Positions 60,190 to 64,000 of a DNA stretch of 64,000 bases are shown here, one piece after another (position 1 is the stretch's first letter; every line of letters starts with the position of its first letter). The DNA is from Pseudomonas sp. UBA1879. GTDB lineage: Bacteria; Pseudomonadota; Gammaproteobacteria; Pseudomonadales; Pseudomonadaceae. Under the pieces are notes generated by a model. The model was not told where the DNA came from. It worked only from the letters and a program-made list of their open reading frames with translations, and searched no databases. The position numbers were made by a program, and so were the translations under genes. Location: positions 1 to 64,000 of the forward strand of contig NZ_DDHJ01000017.1 in the NCBI RefSeq assembly GCF_002338065.1. The letters run 5' to 3'.

Positions 60190-62481
60190 ATGAGTGACTC
60201 TCGCCACAAACATTCCTCTCACGATCACGCAGGTCACGACCACAGCGGTCATGCACATGCGGGCCATAGTCACGTTGTTCCCAAGAAACTTACGCCTGTT
60301 GGCAAACACGATCACGCCGATCATGCCTGCTGCTCACACGACAATGCGCCTGCCGTGGTCAGCGTGGGCAGCGGGTCGATCGACGGCGCTCGGCTCAGCC
60401 GTTTCCGCATCGAAGCGATGGACTGCCCCACCGAGCAGACGTTGATCCAGGACAAACTCGGCAAGATGTCGGGCATTCAGAAGCTCGAATTCAATCTGAT
60501 CAATCGCGTGCTGGGCGTCTGGCATGAACTGCCCTCGACCGACCCGATTCGAGAGGCCATCAGCTCGCTCGGCATGCAAGCGGACGTGATGGAAGAGGGC
60601 GCAGCCCAAGAGACCGAATCGCTGCCGTCGCCGAAAAAGCCATGGTGGCCGCTGGGGCTGTCCGGTGTTGCAGCGGTAGCGGCGGAAGTCATTCATTTCA
60701 CCGACGCGGCGCCCACGTGGGTTGTGGCATTGATTGCGCTGGTTGCGATCTTCAGCGGCGGTTTGACCACGTACAAAAAGGGCTGGATCGCGCTCAAGAA
60801 CTTCAACCTCAACATCAACGCCTTGATGAGCATTGCCGTGACCGGTGCCGTGTTGATCGGACAGTGGCCGGAAGCGGCGATGGTGATGTTTCTGTTCACA
60901 GTGGCCGAGCTGATTGAAGCCAAGTCGCTCGACCGCGCGCGCAACGCCATCGGCGGGTTGATGCAGCTGACGCCCGAGGTGGCCACGGTGCAGCAGGACG
61001 GCCAGTGGGTTGAAGTCGAGGTCAAGGAAATTGCCTTGGGAACCGTGGTTCGGGTCAAGCCGGGCGAGCGGATTGGCCTGGACGGCGAGGTCGTGGCGGG
61101 GCAGTCAAGCATTGATCAGGCGCCGATCACGGGGGAGAGCCTGCCGGTCGAGAAGACTGTCGGCGACAAAGTGTTTGCCGGAACCATCAACCAGGCCGGT
61201 TCGCTGGAGTACAAGGTCACGGCAGCGGCGAACAACTCGACGCTGGCGCGGATCATTCACGCGGTCGAGGCGGCGCAAGGTGCACGTGCGCCGACGCAGC
61301 GCTTCGTCGATAGCTTTTCAAAAATCTACACGCCTGCGGTATTCGCGCTGGCGCTGGCGGTGGCTGTCATTGCGCCGCTGTTCATGGGCGCGGCGTGGTT
61401 CGACTGGATTTACCGCGCGCTGGTATTGCTAGTGGTGGCGTGCCCTTGTGCGCTGGTGATTTCCACGCCGGTGAGCATCGTCAGTGGCTTGGCAGCGGCG
61501 GCGCGCAAGGGGATTCTGGTGAAGGGCGGCGTCTATCTGGAAATGGGCCACAAGCTCGATTATCTGGCGCTGGACAAGACCGGGACCCTCACTCACGGCA
61601 AACCGGTGCAGACCGATTACGTGTTGCTCGACGAGGCGTTCGGCGAGCGCGCGTTGGCGATTTCAGCGAGTCTGGCAGGGCGTTCCGATCACCCGGTCTC
61701 GCAGGCGATTGCGACGGATTTCGGCAAGGACGGGCACCTGCCTGTGGAGGCGTTCGAAGCGTTGGGCGGGCGAGGTGTGAAGGGCGAGGTCGAAGGCCGG
61801 TTGTATCACTTGGGCAACCACCGGCTGGTACATGAGTCCGGGCTGTGTTCGCCTGAGCTGGAGGCGCGCCTTGAGGTTCTGGAAACCCAGGGTAAGACCG
61901 TGGTGCTACTGTTTGACGAGACACGCCCGCTGGCGCTGTTCGCCGTGGCGGATACCGTTAAGGACAGCAGCCGAGAAGCCATCGCGCAATTGCATGCATT
62001 GGGCGTGAAGACCGTAATGCTGACGGGCGATAACCCGCACACGGCCAAGGCAATTGCCGCGCAAGTGGGGATCGATCAGGCCCTAGGCAATCTGTTGCCT
62101 ACCGACAAGTTGCAGGCGATTGAAGCGCTCTACGCGCAAAATCATCGTGTCGGCATGGTCGGCGACGGCATCAACGACGCCCCAGCCCTGGCGCGGGCCG
62201 AGATCGGTTTCGCCATGGCCGCTGCCGGGAGTGACACCGCCATCGAAACCGCTGACGTGGCACTGATGGATGACGATTTGCGCAAGATTCCGGCATTCAT
62301 CCGCCTGTCACGAGACACCGCCGCCGTCCTCAAACAGAACATCGCACTGGCGTTGGTGATCAAGGCAATCTTCCTGGCCGTGACCTTCGTAGGCGTCGCG
62401 ACCATGTGGATGGCGGTGTTTGCGGATATGGGGGTGAGTTTGCTGGTGGTGTTCAACGGGTTGCGGTTGTTGAGGAAGTAG
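60190..62481 (+). CDS. cadA: Cadmium/zinc/lead-exporting P1B-type ATPase
   Basis: 763 residues. A His-rich N-terminal stretch (DHAGHDHSGHAHAGHSHV) is followed by one heavy-metal-associated domain (FRIEAMDCPTEQTLI, Cys near residue 81). The ATPase core has TGES, the membrane metal site CPC (VACPCALVISTP), DKTGTLT, HPVSQAI and GDGINDAPALA. It exports divalent Cd/Zn/Pb across the inner membrane. I chose the ATG at 60190 because 13 extra codons upstream would overlap the promoter. Confidence 0.95.
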   Translation: MSDSRHKHSSHDHAGHDHSGHAHAGHSHVVPKKLTPVGKHDHADHACCSHDNAPAVVSVGSGSIDGARLSRFRIEAMDCPTEQTLIQDKLGKMSGIQKLEFNLINRVLGVWHELPSTDPIREAISSLGMQADVMEEGAAQETESLPSPKKPWWPLGLSGVAAVAAEVIHFTDAAPTWVVALIALVAIFSGGLTTYKKGWIALKNFNLNINALMSIAVTGAVLIGQWPEAAMVMFLFTVAELIEAKSLDRARNAIGGLMQLTPEVATVQQDGQWVEVEVKEIALGTVVRVKPGERIGLDGEVVAGQSSIDQAPITGESLPVEKTVGDKVFAGTINQAGSLEYKVTAAANNSTLARIIHAVEAAQGARAPTQRFVDSFSKIYTPAVFALALAVAVIAPLFMGAAWFDWIYRALVLLVVACPCALVISTPVSIVSGLAAAARKGILVKGGVYLEMGHKLDYLALDKTGTLTHGKPVQTDYVLLDEAFGERALAISASLAGRSDHPVSQAIATDFGKDGHLPVEAFEALGGRGVKGEVEGRLYHLGNHRLVHESGLCSPELEARLEVLETQGKTVVLLFDETRPLALFAVADTVKDSSREAIAQLHALGVKTVMLTGDNPHTAKAIAAQVGIDQALGNLLPTDKLQAIEALYAQNHRVGMVGDGINDAPALARAEIGFAMAAAGSDTAIETADVALMDDDLRKIPAFIRLSRDTAAVLKQNIALALVIKAIFLAVTFVGVATMWMAVFADMGVSLLVVFNGLRLLRK

Positions 62482-62509
62482 TCTTTGACCCAAACCTACT
62501 GCCAAGCCC

Positions 62510-63265
62510 AATGCCTGTGTGCAGGCTTGCTGGCGAAAGCGGAGTGTCAGTCTGCCCACCAGTGACTGGCATTCTGCATTCGCCAGCAAGCCGGCTCCCA
62601 CGGGTACCACGTTGTTCGCAGATTTTATGACCTATGCACGATCGTTGTGGGAGCCGGCTTGCTGGCGAAGGCGGAGTGTCAGTCAACCCAGCACTGACTG
62701 ACACACTGCATTCGCCAGCAAGCCGGTACCCACAGGTACGGTGTTGGTCGCAGATTTTATGACCTATGCACGATCTTTGTGGGAGCCGGCTTGCTGGCGA
62801 AGACGGAGTGTCGGTCTGCCCACCAGTGACTGGCATTCTGCATTCGCCAGCAAGCCGGCTCCCACGGGCGACCATGTTGGTCGCAGATTTTTATGGCGTA
62901 TGCATGATCTTTGTGGGAGCCGGCATGCTGGTGAAGACGGAGTGTCAGTCTGCCCACCAGTGACTGACACAATGCTTTTGCCAGCAGTCCGGTTCCCGGA
63001 GGTACCATATTGGTCGCAAATTTTTATGGCCTATGCATGATCTTTGTGGGAGCCGGCTTGCTGGCGAAGGCGGAGTGTCAGTCAACCCACCAGTGACTGA
63101 CACAATGCTTTTGCCAGCAGTCCGGTTCCCGGAGGTACCATGTTGGTCGCAGATTTTATGACCATGCACGATCGTTGTGGGAGCCGGCTTGCTGGCGAAA
63201 AAGAAGTATCAGTCAACCCACCAGTGACTGACACACTGCTTTCGCGAGCAAGCTCGCTCCCACGC
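62510..63265. repeat. Tandem array of six REP hairpins
   Basis: Six REP pairs follow each other at about 133-base intervals (near 62510, 62645, 62778, 62911, 63044, 63175). Each opens with a GTGGGAGCCGGCTTGCTGG-type arm (truncated in the first) and closes with its reverse complement. The linkers are also repeated (GTTGGTCGCAGATTTTATG and nearby). Several closing arms carry changes, such as CCAGCAGTCCGGTTCCC. The whole 62482-63289 gap holds nothing else. Confidence 0.9.
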
Positions 63266-63289
63266 CCTTCGGGCAGACGCGCTTCGGCA

Positions 63290-64000
63290 TTATTTCCCGT
63301 ACTTTTCCCGCCCCCAGGCGATCATCGCGTCCAGCAATGCTTTCAAGACGTCACGTGTGGGGTCGGCAAGGTCTTTGCGGTAGTGGAACGGGACGAACTC
63401 GTCCATGTAGGTGCTCTGCGCCAGTTCCAATTGAACGGCGTGGATGTTTTCTGACGGGTTGCCGTAATGCCGGGTGATGTGGCCGCCTTTGAAGCGCCCG
63501 TTGAGCACATGGCTGTAGCGCTTGGCGTCGGCGCAGATGGCATCGAGGCGTGTTGCCAGTTCGTGATCGCAGCTGGCGCCGTTGAACGTACCGAGGTTGA
63601 AGTCCGGCAGCCGGCCCTCGAACAAGTGCGGAATGTGGCCGCGAATCGAATGGGCGTCGAACAGCAGCGCATAGCCGAATTCAGCGCGCAGGCGTTCTAG
63701 CTCCGTGCGCAAGGTGTCGTGGTACGGCGTCCAGATCTGCTCCAGATAAGCCGCGCGTTGCTCCTTGCTCGGCGCTTTCCCTTCCTTGAACAGCGGATCG
63801 CCCTCGAACAGCGTCGACGGGTAGAGACCCGTGGTCGCGCCTGCATACAACGGCGTGTCGTCGGACGGGCGGTTGAGGTCGATGACGAAACGCGAATACT
63901 CGGCCGCCAGTACGCTGGCCCCCAGGTCGTAAGCGAAATCGTAGAGGCGCGGGATGTGCCAGTCGGTGTCTGGCAGGCTCACGGCCTCGTCCACCAGACC
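63290..64000 (-). CDS. hutG: N-formylglutamate deformylase, partial
   Basis: The last 236 or so residues of HutG; the N-terminus lies beyond the window. It converts N-formylglutamate to glutamate and formate in histidine breakdown. Visible family blocks are VIDLNRPSDDTPLY, LLFDAHSIRGHIP (metal-binding D-x-H), FNLGTFNGASCD and NGRFKGGHITRHYGNP. It ends after the REP array. Confidence 0.92.
   Translation of the reverse strand, partial: GLVDEAVSLPDTDWHIPRLYDFAYDLGASVLAAEYSRFVIDLNRPSDDTPLYAGATTGLYPSTLFEGDPLFKEGKAPSKEQRAAYLEQIWTPYHDTLRTELERLRAEFGYALLFDAHSIRGHIPHLFEGRLPDFNLGTFNGASCDHELATRLDAICADAKRYSHVLNGRFKGGHITRHYGNPSENIHAVQLELAQSTYMDEFVPFHYRKDLADPTRDVLKALLDAMIAWGREKYGK

Noticed and set aside
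62510..63265. Array with regular repeats resembling a CRISPR
   Set aside because: The repeats are about 90-base inverted hairpins with linkers that are also repeated, and no cas genes are near. This is a REP array.

Overview
The window is a Pseudomonas chromosome, most likely from the fluorescens/putida/syringae side of the genus. The gene order serA / D-2-hydroxyglutarate dehydrogenase / rpiA / ilvA / HAD phosphatase / rppH / ptsP / tauE-like / lgt / thyA is the classical Pseudomonas order. The flanks also carry many GTAGGAG- and GTGGGAGC-type REP hairpins, plus a cadR-cadA pair, katA, cfa and hutG. No rRNA, tRNA or CRISPR was seen.

Left flank (1-25770): a periplasmic penicillin-acylase-family enzyme with a duplicated remnant of its 3' end, small envelope or secreted proteins (ParB-like, thioredoxin-like, DUF2059, DUF4399), hydrolases and a 2OG-Fe oxygenase. 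It then runs through core metabolism (serA with its divergent partner dehydrogenase, rpiA, ilvA), two tandem SdiA-regulated-like membrane-anchored propeller proteins, a DUF2269-SDR-DUF2269 operon, rppH-ptsP, and lgt-thyA.

The centre (25766-55950, 30,180 bp) is an integrated genomic island inserted in codon 184 of the host thyA. Its left end carries four overlapping genes that match the GInt type of island (ginA, ginB, ginC: three tyrosine recombinases; ginD: small HTH/coiled-coil protein). A fifth gene overlaps ginD by an ATGA junction: a complete thymidylate synthase. The island therefore destroys the resident thyA (5' part 25217-25770, 3' part 55946-56230) and replaces it with its own copy, expressed with the integration operon. 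The carried copy is heavily recoded across the stretch that matches the attachment site. The two host halves share TTCCT and rejoin in frame to a 277-residue protein, the same length as the island copy.

The cargo is AT-richer and lacks REP hairpins. It looks like a store of defence or conflict genes: a class III nucleotide-cyclase-like protein, a KAP P-loop NTPase bounded by direct repeats with a CcdA tail remnant, an XRE regulator, a metallophosphoesterase and a HAD hydrolase with unknown partners, a HEPN RNase-like protein, a DUF6998-like protein and a 2OG-Fe dioxygenase. It also holds a two-gene unit of a ribbon-helix-helix-like protein and an 1103-residue fusion (ImmA/IrrE metallopeptidase, UvrD helicase, Fe-S nuclease-like tail), an sce7726/beta-protein pair, and an Mrr-like endonuclease near the right end.

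Right flank (55951-64000): the thyA 3' remnant, cfa, katA with a nearby inverted repeat, the divergent cadR/cadA heavy-metal efflux unit with a recognisable MerR-type promoter, an array of six REP hairpins, and the end of hutG running off the window.
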